Shown: positions 26,792 through 36,146, numbered from the stretch's first letter. The stretch is 64,000 nucleotides of DNA from Streptomyces physcomitrii (GCF_012273655.1 NZ_JAAWWP010000025.1:1-64000); one strand, 5' to 3'. The notes: a model not told the origin generated them from the sequence alone. Translations and numbers: made by a program.

Positions 26792-28012
26792 ATGCCCGAA
26801 GCCGTGATCGTCTCAGCCGCCCGCTCCCCGATCGGCCGCGCCTTCAAGGGATCCCTGAAGGGCGTGCGGGCCGACGACCTGACCGCCACCATCATCAAGA
26901 CCGCCCTGGACAGGATCCCCGCGCTCGACCCCCGGGACATCGACGACCTGATGCTCGGCTGCGGTCTGCCGGGCGGCGAGCAGGGCCACAACCTCGCCCG
27001 CATCGTGGCCGTGCAGCTGGGCATGGACCACCTGCCGGGCTGCACCATCACCCGCTACTGCTCCTCCTCGCTGCAGACCAGCCGGATGGCGCTGCACGCG
27101 ATCAAGGCGGGCGAGGGCGACGTCTTCCTCTCGGCGGGCGTCGAGATGGTCTCCCGCTTCGTCAACGGCTCCTCCGACGACCTGCCCGGCACCCACAACC
27201 CCCTCTTCGCCGAGGCCGAGGCCCGTACCGCGAAGAAGGCCGAGGAGGGCGCCGACGAGTGGCACGACCCGCGCGAGGACGGCCTGGTGCCGGACGCCTA
27301 CATCGCGATGGGCCAGACCATGGAGAACCTGGCCCGCCACAAGGGGATCACCCGCGAGGCGATGGACGAGTTCGGGGTGCGCTCGCAGAACCTCGCCGAG
27401 GAGGCCATCGCCAAGGGCTTCTGGGAGCGCGAGATCACCCCGGTGACCACCCCGGACGGCACCGTGGTCAGCAAGGACGACGGCCCCCGCCCCGGCGTCA
27501 CCCTGGAGGCGGTCGCCGCGCTGAAGCCCTCCTTCCGCCCCGACGGCCGGGTCACCCCGGGCAACGCCTGTCCGCTCAACGACGGCGCCGCCGCCCTGGT
27601 GATCATGAGCGACACCAAGGCCCGCGAGCTGGGCCTGACCCCGCTCGCCCGCATCGTCTCCACCGGCGTCACCGGCCTCTCCCCCGAGATCATGGGCCTC
27701 GGCCCGGTCGAGGCGAGCCGCCAGGCGCTGCGGCGCGCGGGCCTGACCACCGACGACATCGACCTGGTCGAGATCAACGAGGCCTTCGCGGGCCAGGTCA
27801 TCCCCTCCTACCAGGAGCTGGGCTTCGACCTGGACAAGGTGAACGTCAACGGCGGCTCGATCGCCGTCGGCCACCCCTTCGGCATGACCGGCGCCCGGAT
27901 CACCGGCACCCTGATCAACAGCCTGCAGTTCCACGACAAGCAGTTCGGTCTGGAGACCATGTGCGTGGGCGGCGGCCAGGGCATGGCCATGGTCATCGAG
28001 CGGCTGAGCTGA
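26792..28012 (+). CDS. Acetyl-CoA C-acyltransferase (thiolase)
   Basis: 406-residue thiolase that cleaves 3-oxoacyl-CoA or condenses acetyl-CoA. Nucleophilic cysteine in CTITRYCSSSLQTSRMAL (~91). VEINEAFAGQVIPSYQ and the histidine motif NGGSIAVGHPFGMTGARI follow, and the second cysteine lies in METMCVGGGQGMAMV-like residues near the C-terminus. The active-site loop RYCSSSLQT differs from the common NRFCSSGLQA. The ATG at 26792 follows CTGGAG; a GTG directly before it is less likely. Monocistronic, ends at a hairpin. Degradative rather than biosynthetic use is inferred from the upstream operator-like site. Confidence 0.93.
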   Translation: MPEAVIVSAARSPIGRAFKGSLKGVRADDLTATIIKTALDRIPALDPRDIDDLMLGCGLPGGEQGHNLARIVAVQLGMDHLPGCTITRYCSSSLQTSRMALHAIKAGEGDVFLSAGVEMVSRFVNGSSDDLPGTHNPLFAEAEARTAKKAEEGADEWHDPREDGLVPDAYIAMGQTMENLARHKGITREAMDEFGVRSQNLAEEAIAKGFWEREITPVTTPDGTVVSKDDGPRPGVTLEAVAALKPSFRPDGRVTPGNACPLNDGAAALVIMSDTKARELGLTPLARIVSTGVTGLSPEIMGLGPVEASRQALRRAGLTTDDIDLVEINEAFAGQVIPSYQELGFDLDKVNVNGGSIAVGHPFGMTGARITGTLINSLQFHDKQFGLETMCVGGGQGMAMVIERLS

Positions 28013-28035
28013 TAGACAGCAGGCACTGATCCGAC

Positions 28036-28082
28036 GGGACCCCGTCCAGAGCGCGCGTCGCGGGCGCTTCGGACGGGGTCCC
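28036..28082. terminator. Hairpin terminator
   Basis: Twelve-pair stem GGGACCCCGTCC / GGACGGGGTCCC with a G/C-rich 23-base loop, 24 bases after the thiolase stop. Confidence 0.7.
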
Positions 28083-28289
28083 GGCACAACGCCCGGCCGT
28101 GACCCAATCTCCCCCAGGATGTGACCTGCGTCCCGGGGTGGCCGGTTTTCGCAGGCCACGGCCGGTACGGGGGACCGGTCAGGGTCTTAGGGCCCGCCAA
28201 GTCGGTGACGTAATGCACTGACAGTGGGTCGTCCCCGGCTTCAAGCTGAGGTAAGAAGTCGGGGGTCGACTGAACCGGGAGTCTATTCA

Positions 28290-29105
28290 GTGAGCGCCAT
28301 CCCCATAGCTCTGCTGCTCGCCACGGCCACCGCCACGGCCGTCGGCACCGCCGCGCTGCACACCGTACGAGGACTGCGCGGCCAGCTCACCTCGCTGCGC
28401 GCGGAACTGGCCGAGAGCACCGCTCTGCGCGCCGAGGCCTCGATTCCGGCGGCCCGTGCCGCCGCGGACACCGAGCAGATACGTACCGCCGTCGCCCAGG
28501 CGCTGGCCGAGGAGCGCGAGCGTGAACTCGCCGAGGCACGCGCCTTCTGGGCCGCTCAGGAGGCGCGGGACGCCTCCGACTCGCCCTCGCTGCTCGGCCT
28601 GCCCGCCGACGACCTCTTCCTGCCGCGGCAGGCGGACTTCATCGGCCTGGAGCATCTCGCCGAGGCCACGGTGGAGTTCGAGGAGAACCAGCTGGGCCAC
28701 TCGGCGGGGCCGCACGAGGCCTCCGGTGACTCGCCGGAGCTGGCCGCCGCCCGGCGCCGCCACCCCTCCCACCCGGACTTCGTGCCGGACCGGTCGCCGG
28801 TGACCGGTGACCACGAGCGCACGGTGGCCGCCCTGGAGGAGCTCGCCGAGTCCGGCACCGAGCTGGCGGACGTCCGGCCCGGCCCGCTCGGCACCCTCGA
28901 CGTCTACGTCTTCGCGGACGGGACCACGCTCTGCATGACCCCCGGCCACCGGGAGACCGCGCAGCAGCTGGCCGCCGCCCTGGTCAACGGCGAGGCGCCG
29001 GTGCTGCTCGGCGGCTCCGGGGTCTCGGGCGCCTACTCGCTGACCTTCGCCTGCGGCGAGGACAACGTCTACGTCCTCGCGGACCGGGTGATCGCCTCCG
29101 CCTGA
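28290..29105 (+). CDS. Membrane-anchored coiled-coil protein of unknown function
   Basis: 271 residues. An N-terminal membrane helix (AIPIALLLATATATAVGTAA, ~3-22) is followed by a helical stretch rich in Ala/Glu/Arg (~28-95) that looks like a coiled coil. A compact C-terminal part (~175-271) contains LGTLDVYVFADGTTLCMTPG and NVYVLADRVIAS. The GTG at 28290 is chosen because the membrane helix begins there and GGGAG lies 8 bases upstream. I do not recognise the family. Flanked by its own promoter region on the left (GACGTAATGCACTGACAG near 28205). Confidence 0.75.
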   Translation: MSAIPIALLLATATATAVGTAALHTVRGLRGQLTSLRAELAESTALRAEASIPAARAAADTEQIRTAVAQALAEERERELAEARAFWAAQEARDASDSPSLLGLPADDLFLPRQADFIGLEHLAEATVEFEENQLGHSAGPHEASGDSPELAAARRRHPSHPDFVPDRSPVTGDHERTVAALEELAESGTELADVRPGPLGTLDVYVFADGTTLCMTPGHRETAQQLAAALVNGEAPVLLGGSGVSGAYSLTFACGEDNVYVLADRVIASA

Positions 29106-29157
29106 CCGGCGCCGCGCAGACCGCACCGCGCACACCGCACGCGCGGGCTCGCCCCCC

Positions 29158-29469
29158 TCAGACCCCCGCCCGCTTGTGGGCCTCCTCCACCAGGGCGACG
29201 GACTCGCCGAGCGCCTCCGGGGCGGTCAGTACGAGCGCCAGGTCCCGTCCCGCGACGGTGAGCTGGTCGGCCACCGCGAACATCCCGGCCTCCGGCATCT
29301 CCCGGGGCGTACGCTCCGGCTCCTCGATCAGCTGGGCGCGGCGGGCGAGTTCACGGGCGAGCGCCAGGGCCTCGGCGGCGGCGCCCCGTTGCAGTCTGCT
29401 CTGCGGGGCGGCCCGCAGCCGGTCGGCGAAGCGCAGGACGGCGTCCATGAGGGGGGTCGTATCGAGCAC
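29158..29469 (-). CDS. Small conserved hypothetical protein
   Basis: 103 residues, mostly helical with no membrane segment (FADRLRAAPQSRLQRGAAAEAL, LARRAQLIEEPERTPREMPE). No motif I can name. It is convergent with the preceding gene and its codon use matches its neighbours. Probably cytoplasmic. Confidence 0.65.
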   Translation of the reverse strand: MLDTTPLMDAVLRFADRLRAAPQSRLQRGAAAEALALARELARRAQLIEEPERTPREMPEAGMFAVADQLTVAGRDLALVLTAPEALGESVALVEEAHKRAGV

Positions 29470-29588
29470 CCGGTGACCCTATAGCGCGCCGCGATCCGAT
29501 GCGCCCGTACGGGACTGTTGCCAACTCCCGGGCGCTCAGGCACGGTGACGTGAAGGACGGACCACATCGAACGCGTCCGGAGGCGCCG

Positions 29589-29819
29589 ATGTCTCAACTC
29601 TTCTCGCAGGAGACCCACCGCAATCTGCTCGCCAGGATTCCCGCGTGCACCGGCCGCGAGATCTCCGACTGGCTGCGAACCGTCGAGGAAGGCCCTTCCC
29701 TCTTCCGCTTCGAGGAGAAGGTCAGCTGGCTCCGCTCCGAGCACGACCTCGCGTACGGGCACGCCAAGGCGATCATCCACGAGTACGACCTGCGCCGGGC
29801 CGCCCGCAAACTGGGCTAG
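29589..29819 (+). CDS. DUF4287-like small protein
   Basis: 76 residues. The pattern TGREISDWLRTVEEG ... EEKVSWLRSEHDLAYGHAKA matches DUF4287-type proteins (helical, short, function unknown). GGAGG eight bases before the ATG at 29589 sets the start. Ends at a strong hairpin. Confidence 0.8.
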   Translation: MSQLFSQETHRNLLARIPACTGREISDWLRTVEEGPSLFRFEEKVSWLRSEHDLAYGHAKAIIHEYDLRRAARKLG

Positions 29820-29888
29820 CCGCACCGCCGACACCCTCGCCCGCTCTCTTCCCGGACCGCCACCACCCTCATCCGCCCCGGACAACGC

Positions 29889-29922
29889 CGAAGGGCCCGC
29901 GGCCGAAGCCGCGGGCCCTTCG
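29889..29922. terminator. Rho-independent-type terminator
   Basis: Fifteen-pair stem CGAAGGGCCCGCGGC / GCCGCGGGCCCTTCG closing a CGAA tetraloop-like turn, between the convergent DUF4287 and Bax-inhibitor genes. Confidence 0.8.
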
Positions 29923-29973
29923 CCGTGCCGGTGGCGGTCCCGGCGGGCGGGACCGTCACCGGATCGGCGGGCG

Positions 29974-30870
29974 CTAGTCGTTCCCCTGCAGGATGGCGAT
30001 GATGCGCAGGAACTCCATGTAGATCCAGACCAGGGTCATGGTGAGGCCGAAGGCCGCGAGCCAGGACTCCTCGCGCGGGGCGCCGTAGGCGATGCCGTCC
30101 TCGACCTGCTTGAAGTCCATGGCGAGGAAGGCCGCGCCGAGCAGGATGCCGATGACGCCGAAGACCACGCCGAGCGGGCCGCTGCGGAAGCCGAGGCCGT
30201 CACCGCCGCCGAAGACCATGAAGAGCAGGTTCACGGCCATCAGGATCAGGAAGCCGACCGCGGCCGCCATCACGAATCCGTAGAAGCGGCGGTTCACCCG
30301 GATCCAGCCCGCCTTGTAGGCGAGCAGGACCGCGCCGAAGACGCTGATCGTGCCGATCACGGCCTGCATGGCCGCGCCGTCGGCGATGCGGTTGTCGACC
30401 ACGCTGGAGACCACGCCGAGGAAGACGCCCTCCAGGGCGGCGTAGGCGAGGATCAGCGGCGGCGAGGCCTTGCGCTTGAAGGCCTGCACCAGGCCGAGCA
30501 CCATCGCGACCAGACCGGCGCCGATGGCGATGCCGTAGGACTTGCTGATGTTGGCGTCGTCGACCGGCAGCAGCGCCCAGGCGAGCGCGGCCGTGACGAC
30601 CAGCAGGCCCAGCGTGCTCGCCGTGCGCATGATGACGTCGTCCATCGTCATACGGGTGGCGGCCGGCGCCTGCGGGGCGCCGTACTGCTGGTCCTGGGGG
30701 GCGTACGGGTTCTGGGCGTACGGGTTCGCGGGGGCCTGCTGCTGACCCGCGTACGGGTTGCCCTGTGTCGCGACGGCGGGTCCCCCGGCCTGGGGCGCGG
30801 CGTTGAAGCCCGCGTAGCCGTTGTCGCGGCTGAAGCCCCGTCGCGAGAAGACCGGGTTGCTGCTCCTCAT
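29974..30870 (-). CDS. Bax inhibitor-1/YccA-family membrane protein
   Basis: 298 residues. A ~85-residue Pro/Gln/Ala/Asn-rich cytoplasmic N-terminus (repeats of NPYA-type) precedes seven hydrophobic helices starting at LGLLVVTAALAWALLPV. The C-terminal FAAFGLTMTLVWIYMEFLRI-like end is characteristic of the BI-1 family. Members are proposed calcium or proton channels; its role in Streptomyces is unknown. The ATG at 30870 follows GAGGAGTGAC. Confidence 0.88.
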   Translation of the reverse strand: MRSSNPVFSRRGFSRDNGYAGFNAAPQAGGPAVATQGNPYAGQQQAPANPYAQNPYAPQDQQYGAPQAPAATRMTMDDVIMRTASTLGLLVVTAALAWALLPVDDANISKSYGIAIGAGLVAMVLGLVQAFKRKASPPLILAYAALEGVFLGVVSSVVDNRIADGAAMQAVIGTISVFGAVLLAYKAGWIRVNRRFYGFVMAAAVGFLILMAVNLLFMVFGGGDGLGFRSGPLGVVFGVIGILLGAAFLAMDFKQVEDGIAYGAPREESWLAAFGLTMTLVWIYMEFLRIIAILQGND

Positions 30871-31198
30871 GTCACTCCTCCATCGGCCGCACTGCACGGC
30901 CTTGGCTCAAGAGTAATGCGTAGGCAAAAGACTGACAGTACTGCCTGGGGAGGATCTTTCGCCTCCGCCTGTGACTCGCAACACGGTACGCGAGGGGGAG
31001 ATTCCACGTCGGCGGGCGGGCGGCCCGGGGGCGGGGCGGCCCGGGCCGGTGCGGTCCGGCCGGGGCCCGTACGGACTCCGGCTCCGCACGACGGACCGGG
31101 CGGGCCCGCGAGCTTCGGGGGCACCGTCCGCGCACCGGTACGATCTTCTTCCGGCTTCTTCCGGGTGCGGTGGAGCACCGGGGGAACGTGGGCGCGGA
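30871..31198. other. Intergenic region downstream of bldA
   Basis: Contains the promoter side of the Bax-inhibitor gene (AT-richer around 30900-30960) and G/C-rich sequence 31010-31090 without a credible gene. No classical terminator is obvious after bldA; the GC-palindromic GGCGGCCCGGGGGCGGGGCG area near 31020 may serve. Confidence 0.3.
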
Positions 31199-31200
31199 GG

Positions 31201-31283
31201 TGCCCGGAACCGGACTTGAACCGGTACGCCCCCGAGGGGCAGCGAGGTTTAAGCTCGCCGTGTCTGCATTCCACCATCCGGGC
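31201..31283 (-). tRNA. bldA: tRNA-Leu(UAA), bldA
   Basis: On the minus strand the acceptor arms GCCCGGA (31277-31283) and TCCGGGC pair. The anticodon stem GCGAG/CTCGC closes the loop CTTAAAC, giving anticodon UAA (31249-31251). A long class II variable arm (TGCCCCTCGGGGGCG) and GGTTCAAGTCC T-arm identify tRNA-Leu. It is the only tRNA reading the rare UUA codon in Streptomyces, and so controls development and antibiotic genes containing TTA. The CCA end is not fully encoded (ACCT follows). The next gene upstream in the same direction is cfa. Confidence 0.96.
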
Positions 31284-31651
31284 AGGCCATGGCTCCGCAT
31301 CGAGCGGTTCGAGACTATCGGGACGGGCCCCGGCGACGATCGGCACCCGGGGCCGATACTGTCTTATTTTATGGGCGTCTGAGGGCGCGTCAGATCTCTC
31401 AACCGGGTGTTCGGGCCCGCCAGCGCGGGCCTCGGCGCCGCGCAGGCGCTGCCAGGGATTGACGGAATATCGCCGCCCCCGAGAGCCCGCCCGGCCCCTG
31501 ACCACCCGGCAAAAGGCCCTGTCAGGCCGGAAGATGACCCTCCGTAAATGCAGACTACAACTCAACTTCCCTCCGCATAAGGGTAGTTGAAGACAGATTC
31601 CCGGCGGCGGCCGGACGGCGGCCCCGGGTCCGCGCCGGGGCCGCCGGGGGC
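31284..31651. other. bldA promoter region
   Basis: Non-coding, AT-rich near 31370-31385 and 31540-31590. A minus-strand TAGTCT 30 bases before the tRNA 5' end could be a -10 element. I see no clear -35. No protein gene fits. Confidence 0.35.
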
Positions 31652-32956
31652 TCACCGCCAGTCGCGGGTCCGCAGCGGCAGGCCGGAGCCGCCCCCGTCC
31701 GCGGCGCGCACCGCGAGCACCTGGTTCACCCCGAGCTGCCCGGACTCGAAGGCGAGCGCCGAGGCCGCCATGTAGAGGCGCCAGACGCGGGCCCGGCCCG
31801 GGGTGGTGAGGGCGCGGGCCCGGCGCCACTCCCGCTCCAGGTTGGCGACCCAGCCGCGCAGCGTCAGCGCGTAGTGCTCGCGCAGGCTCTCCAGGTCGCG
31901 CACCTCGAAACCGGCCTCCTCCAGGAGCCCCGTGGTGGTGCCGACCGGGGCGAGCTCACCGCCGGGGAAGACATAGGCGTCGATGAAGGCGTCGACCTGG
32001 TAAGCGTCCTCGTCGTGCTGCGGGGGCCGGGCGATCTGGTGGTTGAGCAGCCGTCCGCCGGGGGCCAGGAGGCCGTGCAGGGTGCGCGCGTACTCCAGGT
32101 AGCGGGCGGCGCCGACGTGCTCGGCCATGCCGATGGAGGAGATGGCGTCGAAGGGGCCGTCGGCGACGTCGCGGTAGTCCTGGACGCGGATCTCGACCCG
32201 GTCGGTCAGGCCCGCGTCGGCCACCCGCTTGCGGGCGAAGGCGGCCTGCTCGGCGGAGAGGGTGACCCCGACGACCCGCACCCCGTGCTCCCGGGCGGCG
32301 TGGATCGCCATCGACCCCCAGCCGCAGCCGACGTCGAGCAGCCGCATCCCGGGCCGCAGCCCGAGCTTGCGGCAGACCAGCTCCAGCTTGTCGCGCTGGG
32401 CGGCTTCGAGGGTGTCCTCCGGGCCGCCCCAGTAGGCGCAGGAGTAGACCATGGAGGGGCCGAGGACGAGCGCGTAGAAGTCGTTGCCGACGTCGTAGTG
32501 GTGGCCGATGGCCTGCCGGTCGCTGCGTCTGGTGTGCCGGTGCAGCAGGCCGGGGCGGCGCCGCTCCTCGGCCGGCGGGGCGGGCGGCAGCAGCGGACGG
32601 GCCAGGGCCACGAGCCGGCGCACGGCGGCGCGCACGCCCGGCTCGCGCAGCGCCGCGCCGAGACTCCGGGAACCCCCGGTGTCCTCCCCGCGCTCCCAGA
32701 TGAGTCCGGAGAGCAGCGTGAGCGCGGCGTAGAGGTCGCCCTCGACTTCGAGGTCGCCCGCCACCCAGGCGCGGGCCAGGCCGAGTTCGCCGGGCTTGAA
32801 GAGCAGCCGGCGCAGCGCGCGGCGGTTGCGGACGACGAGCACCGGGCCGCCGGGCGGGCCCGCCTCGCTGCCGTCCCAGGCGCGCAGCCGCAGCGGCAGC
32901 CCGGTCCCCCACAGTTCCTCGGCAACCGACTGCAGCTGCCGTGCCGCGTCCCGCAT
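31652..32956 (-). CDS. cfa: Cyclopropane-fatty-acyl-phospholipid synthase-like methyltransferase
   Basis: 434-residue SAM-dependent enzyme. The N-terminal lipid-binding domain is followed by the methyltransferase core with MRLLDVGCGWGSMAIHAARE and the CFA hallmarks YDVGNDFYALVLGPSMVYSCAYW and SIGMAEHVG. It methylenates or methylates unsaturated acyl chains in membrane phospholipids. The ATG at 32956 follows GGAGGTGTGCGTG. Monocistronic, upstream of bldA in the same direction. Whether a cyclopropane ring or a methyl branch is made cannot be told. Confidence 0.9.
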   Translation of the reverse strand: MRDAARQLQSVAEELWGTGLPLRLRAWDGSEAGPPGGPVLVVRNRRALRRLLFKPGELGLARAWVAGDLEVEGDLYAALTLLSGLIWERGEDTGGSRSLGAALREPGVRAAVRRLVALARPLLPPAPPAEERRRPGLLHRHTRRSDRQAIGHHYDVGNDFYALVLGPSMVYSCAYWGGPEDTLEAAQRDKLELVCRKLGLRPGMRLLDVGCGWGSMAIHAAREHGVRVVGVTLSAEQAAFARKRVADAGLTDRVEIRVQDYRDVADGPFDAISSIGMAEHVGAARYLEYARTLHGLLAPGGRLLNHQIARPPQHDEDAYQVDAFIDAYVFPGGELAPVGTTTGLLEEAGFEVRDLESLREHYALTLRGWVANLEREWRRARALTTPGRARVWRLYMAASALAFESGQLGVNQVLAVRAADGGGSGLPLRTRDWR

Positions 32957-33230
32957 CACGCACACCTCCGTGGCCTCAGCCCGAGCAAAGCGCCCGATAC
33001 CACGTAAACACCAACCGGGGCCGCGCACAGTCCCGTTGCCGTGTCATGCCTGGGCAAAGAAGTTGCCTGGGGCACGTAAGTGGGGCGGGGGCCCGCCCCA
33101 CCGGGCCATGAGCGGCCCACCGGCCCCGTACGCCCCGCATCAGCTCCCTACGCCCCGCGCGCGAGCGGGCGCCCGGGAGCGCGCACGCGCGGGCGCCCGC
33201 TCATGCGTACGTGCAGACGCCCGGAAACGC

Positions 33231-33270
33231 CGAAGGGGCGCTCGCACCACGGATGGCGAGCGCCCCTTCG
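33231..33270. terminator. Terminator of ndh
   Basis: Fifteen-pair perfect stem CGAAGGGGCGCTCGC / GCGAGCGCCCCTTCG with a 10-base loop, 20 bases past the ndh stop on the minus strand. Confidence 0.8.
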
Positions 33271-33290
33271 GGGCCGTACGGGACGGGGGG

Positions 33291-34685
33291 TCAGGAGGCC
33301 TTGGCCCGCTCCCCCGCGGGGGCGACGGGCTGGGCCGCCGCCGGTGCCGGGGCGGGCTTGGCCGCCTCGTAGAACTCCTCGCGGGGGGTCTCGATCGCGC
33401 CGAGCGAGACGACCTCGCGCTTGAGGAAGACCGCGAGGGTCCAGTCGGCGAAGACGCGGATCTTGCGGTTCCAGGTCGGCATCGCCAGACCGTGGTAGCC
33501 ACGGTGCATGTACCAGGCGAGGCGGCCCTTGACCTTGATCTTGATCTTGCCGAGGACGATCATCGCGACGCCCTTGTGCAGGCCGAGGCCCGCCACCGCG
33601 CCCTTGTTGGCGTGGCTGTACTCCTTCTGCGGGAAGCCCCGCATACCGGAGATGACGTTGTCGCCGAGGACCTTGGACTGGCGCAGCGCGTGCTGGGCGT
33701 TGGGCGGGCACCAGGCGTTCTCGTTGCCCGCCTTGCGCGCGGCCACGTCGGGGATCTGCGCGTTGTCGCCCGCGGCCCAGATGTAGTCGGTGCCCTGCAC
33801 CTGGAGGGTGGGCCGGGTGTCGACGTGGCCGCGGGGGCCGAGCGGCAGGCCGTAGCGGGCGAGCGCCGGGTTCGGCTTCACACCGGCGGTCCACACGATG
33901 GTGTTGGAGTCGACCTCCAGGCCGTTGCCGAGCACCACGTGCCCGTCCACGCAGGAGTCCATGCCGGTCTTGAGGTAGACCTCGACGCCGCGGCTCTCCA
34001 GGTGCTCCTTGCCGTACTGGCCGAGCTTGGGGCCGACCTCGGGGAGGATCTTGTCGGCGACGTCGACGAGGACGAAGCGCATGTCCTCGCGCTTGACGTT
34101 GGTGTAGTACTTGGCCGCGTCGCGCGCCATGTCCTCCACCTCGCCGACCGTCTCCGCGCCCGCGAAGCCGCCACCGATGAAGACGAAGGTGAGCGCCTTG
34201 CGGCGGACCTCCTCGTCGGTGGTGGAGTCGGCCTTGTCGAGCTGCTCGAGGACGTGGTTGCGCAGGCCGATGGCCTCCTCGATGCCCTTCATGCCGATGC
34301 CCTGCTCGGCGAGGCCGGGGATCGGGAAGGTGCGGGAGACCGCGCCGAGCGCGATCACCAGGTAGTCGAAGGGCAGCTCGTACGCCTCGCCGACCAGCGG
34401 GGCGATCGTGGCGACCTTGCGGTCCTGGTCGATGGTGGTGACCCGGCCGGTGAGGACCTCGGCCTTCGGCAGCACGCGTCGCAGCGGGACGACGACGTGC
34501 CGGGGCGAGATGCTGCCGGCGGCCGTTTCGGGGAGGAAGGGCTGATAGGTCATGTACGAGCGCGGGTCGACAACGGTGACGGTCGCCTCGCCGTAACGCA
34601 TCTTCTTGAGGATGCGGCGAGCCGCGTACAAGCCGACGTATCCGCCGCCTACTACGAGGATCCTGGGACGCTCCGTGGTGCTCAT
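33291..34685 (-). CDS. ndh: Type II NADH dehydrogenase
   Basis: 464-residue single-subunit NADH:quinone oxidoreductase (NDH-2). FAD-binding ILVVGGGYVGLYAARRIL at the N-terminus; NADH-binding FVFIGGGFAGAETVGEVED at ~175; AAGDNAQIPDVAA is the conserved FAD motif. A C-terminal helical region (DWTLAVFLKREVVSL) likely attaches to the membrane, followed by a Pro/Ala tail. It feeds electrons to menaquinone without pumping protons. A Rex-type operator lies upstream at 34994-35009, fitting redox control by NADH/NAD+. Confidence 0.95.
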   Translation of the reverse strand: MSTTERPRILVVGGGYVGLYAARRILKKMRYGEATVTVVDPRSYMTYQPFLPETAAGSISPRHVVVPLRRVLPKAEVLTGRVTTIDQDRKVATIAPLVGEAYELPFDYLVIALGAVSRTFPIPGLAEQGIGMKGIEEAIGLRNHVLEQLDKADSTTDEEVRRKALTFVFIGGGFAGAETVGEVEDMARDAAKYYTNVKREDMRFVLVDVADKILPEVGPKLGQYGKEHLESRGVEVYLKTGMDSCVDGHVVLGNGLEVDSNTIVWTAGVKPNPALARYGLPLGPRGHVDTRPTLQVQGTDYIWAAGDNAQIPDVAARKAGNENAWCPPNAQHALRQSKVLGDNVISGMRGFPQKEYSHANKGAVAGLGLHKGVAMIVLGKIKIKVKGRLAWYMHRGYHGLAMPTWNRKIRVFADWTLAVFLKREVVSLGAIETPREEFYEAAKPAPAPAAAQPVAPAGERAKAS

Positions 34686-35201
34686 GCCATCGAGTATCCA
34701 CCCGGGTGGAGGGGGTCGCTCGTGCGCCCCTTCACAAGCATGGGTGCCCCTTCTGCTACACTGCGCGGCTCATTTTGCGCAGATCACACGAAGCGCGCCG
34801 TACAGTCGTGTACTCACCCGCACCGGCAACCCCCCTGAGCTGCGCCTCCGATTCCCAGGCGACGGCGGACGCTCACCTCAGTTCACAGGGATGTAACACG
34901 CCATCACCCTGGCGGAGTTGAGCCGGGACGGGCCCCGGGCCGCCGGAAGCGGCCTTTACGGGCGCCTTATGGCTCCACCCGGGCCCCAATCCTTGTGAAG
35001 AACTTCACGAACATTCTCGGCGAGGCCTTTTCCGGGGGCCTCCAGGGCCCCCGAGGGCGCGCTCAGACGATACCCGAACTGCTCAGGCGAAGGATTACCC
35101 GTAAGTAACAAGAGGCTCCGCGGAAGGCGCGAAGGAGGGTGAGAAGAGGGAGAGGGAGAGGCGGTCCGCGGGCCCGGCGGCGGATACCGCTCCCCCGTCC
35201 C
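34686..35201. other. ndh upstream region
   Basis: 516 bases without a gene. It contains a full Rex-like site (34994-35009) and a half site TTCACAAG (34731-34738) near the ndh start. AT-rich patches at 34780-34800 and 35090-35115 may hold promoters. Confidence 0.45.
34994..35009. promoter_or_regulatory. Rex operator (ROP-like site)
   Basis: TGTGAAGAACTTCACG matches the Streptomyces Rex operator TGTGAA-N4-TTCACA with one mismatch in the last base. Rex represses respiratory genes until NADH/NAD+ rises. It lies ~310 bases before the ndh start codon, so the ndh transcript would have a long leader or the site acts from a distance. Confidence 0.65.
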
Positions 35202-36146
35202 TCAGCCCGCCACGCTCCAGGCGATGCCGTCCAGGATGTCGTGCTCGCTGACCACGACCTCGGTGGCGCCGCAGCGGTCCATGATGCCGCGCAGGATGAG
35301 GGCGCCCGCGCCGATGACGTCCGCCCGGCCGGGGTGCATGACCGGCACGGCGGCGCGTTCGGCGTGGGTGGCGCGCAGCAGGCGGTCGGTGATGGCGTCG
35401 ACCTGGGCGTAGGAGATCCGGGAGTGGTGGATGACCGCCGAGTCGTAGGCGGGCAGGTCCAGGGCGATCCCGGCGAGGGTGGTCACCGAACCGGCCAGTC
35501 CCACCAGGGTCCTGGCCTCGCGCAGCGGCACCGTGCGCTCCGCCTCGTCGAGGGCGGCCTCGATGTCCCCTTGTACGGCGGCGATCTGCGCCTCGGTCGG
35601 CGGGTCGGTGATCCGGCCCTCGTGGACCAGGTGCCGTTCGGTCATCCGCACACAGCCGATGTCCAGGGAGCGGGCGGCGCGCACCCCCCGGTCGCCGACG
35701 ACGAACTCGGTGGAGCCGCCGCCGATGTCCACCACCAGGTAGGGCGTGGCCAGGTCGGTGCGGCCGGTCAGCTCCCTGGTGGCGCCGGTGAAGGAGAACT
35801 CGGCCTCCTGCGCCCCGGTGATCACCTCGGGCTCGACGCCGAGGATCTCCCGGACGCCCGCCACGAAGTCCGCGCGGTTCTCGGCGTCCCGGGAGGCGGA
35901 GGTGGCGAGGAAGCGCAGCCGCTCGGCGCCGTGCTCCTTGACGATCGCGGCGTACTGGCGGCAGGCGGCGAAGGTGCGCTCCAGGGCCTCGGGGGCGAGG
36001 CGGCCGGTGCGGTCGACGCCCTGGCCGAGCCGGACGATCTCCATCCGCCGGTCCAGGTCGGTGAGTCGACCGGTCGCCGGGTCGGCGTCGGCGACCAGGA
36101 GGCGGATGGAGTTGGTACCGCAGTCGACGGCCGCGACCCTGGTCAT
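35202..36146 (-). CDS. ppx: Exopolyphosphatase (Ppx/GppA family)
   Basis: 314-residue ASKHA-fold phosphatase hydrolysing polyphosphate or pppGpp. Phosphate 1 loop VAAVDCGTNSIRLLVAD at the N-terminus; phosphate 2 loop YLVVDIGGGSTEFVVGD; EAEFSFTGATREL between. Length matches short actinobacterial Ppx1-type proteins (no C-terminal HD domain). Its ATG overlaps the DUF501 stop (ATGA). Part of the conserved eno-ftsB-DUF501-ppx group. Confidence 0.94.
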   Translation of the reverse strand: MTRVAAVDCGTNSIRLLVADADPATGRLTDLDRRMEIVRLGQGVDRTGRLAPEALERTFAACRQYAAIVKEHGAERLRFLATSASRDAENRADFVAGVREILGVEPEVITGAQEAEFSFTGATRELTGRTDLATPYLVVDIGGGSTEFVVGDRGVRAARSLDIGCVRMTERHLVHEGRITDPPTEAQIAAVQGDIEAALDEAERTVPLREARTLVGLAGSVTTLAGIALDLPAYDSAVIHHSRISYAQVDAITDRLLRATHAERAAVPVMHPGRADVIGAGALILRGIMDRCGATEVVVSEHDILDGIAWSVAG

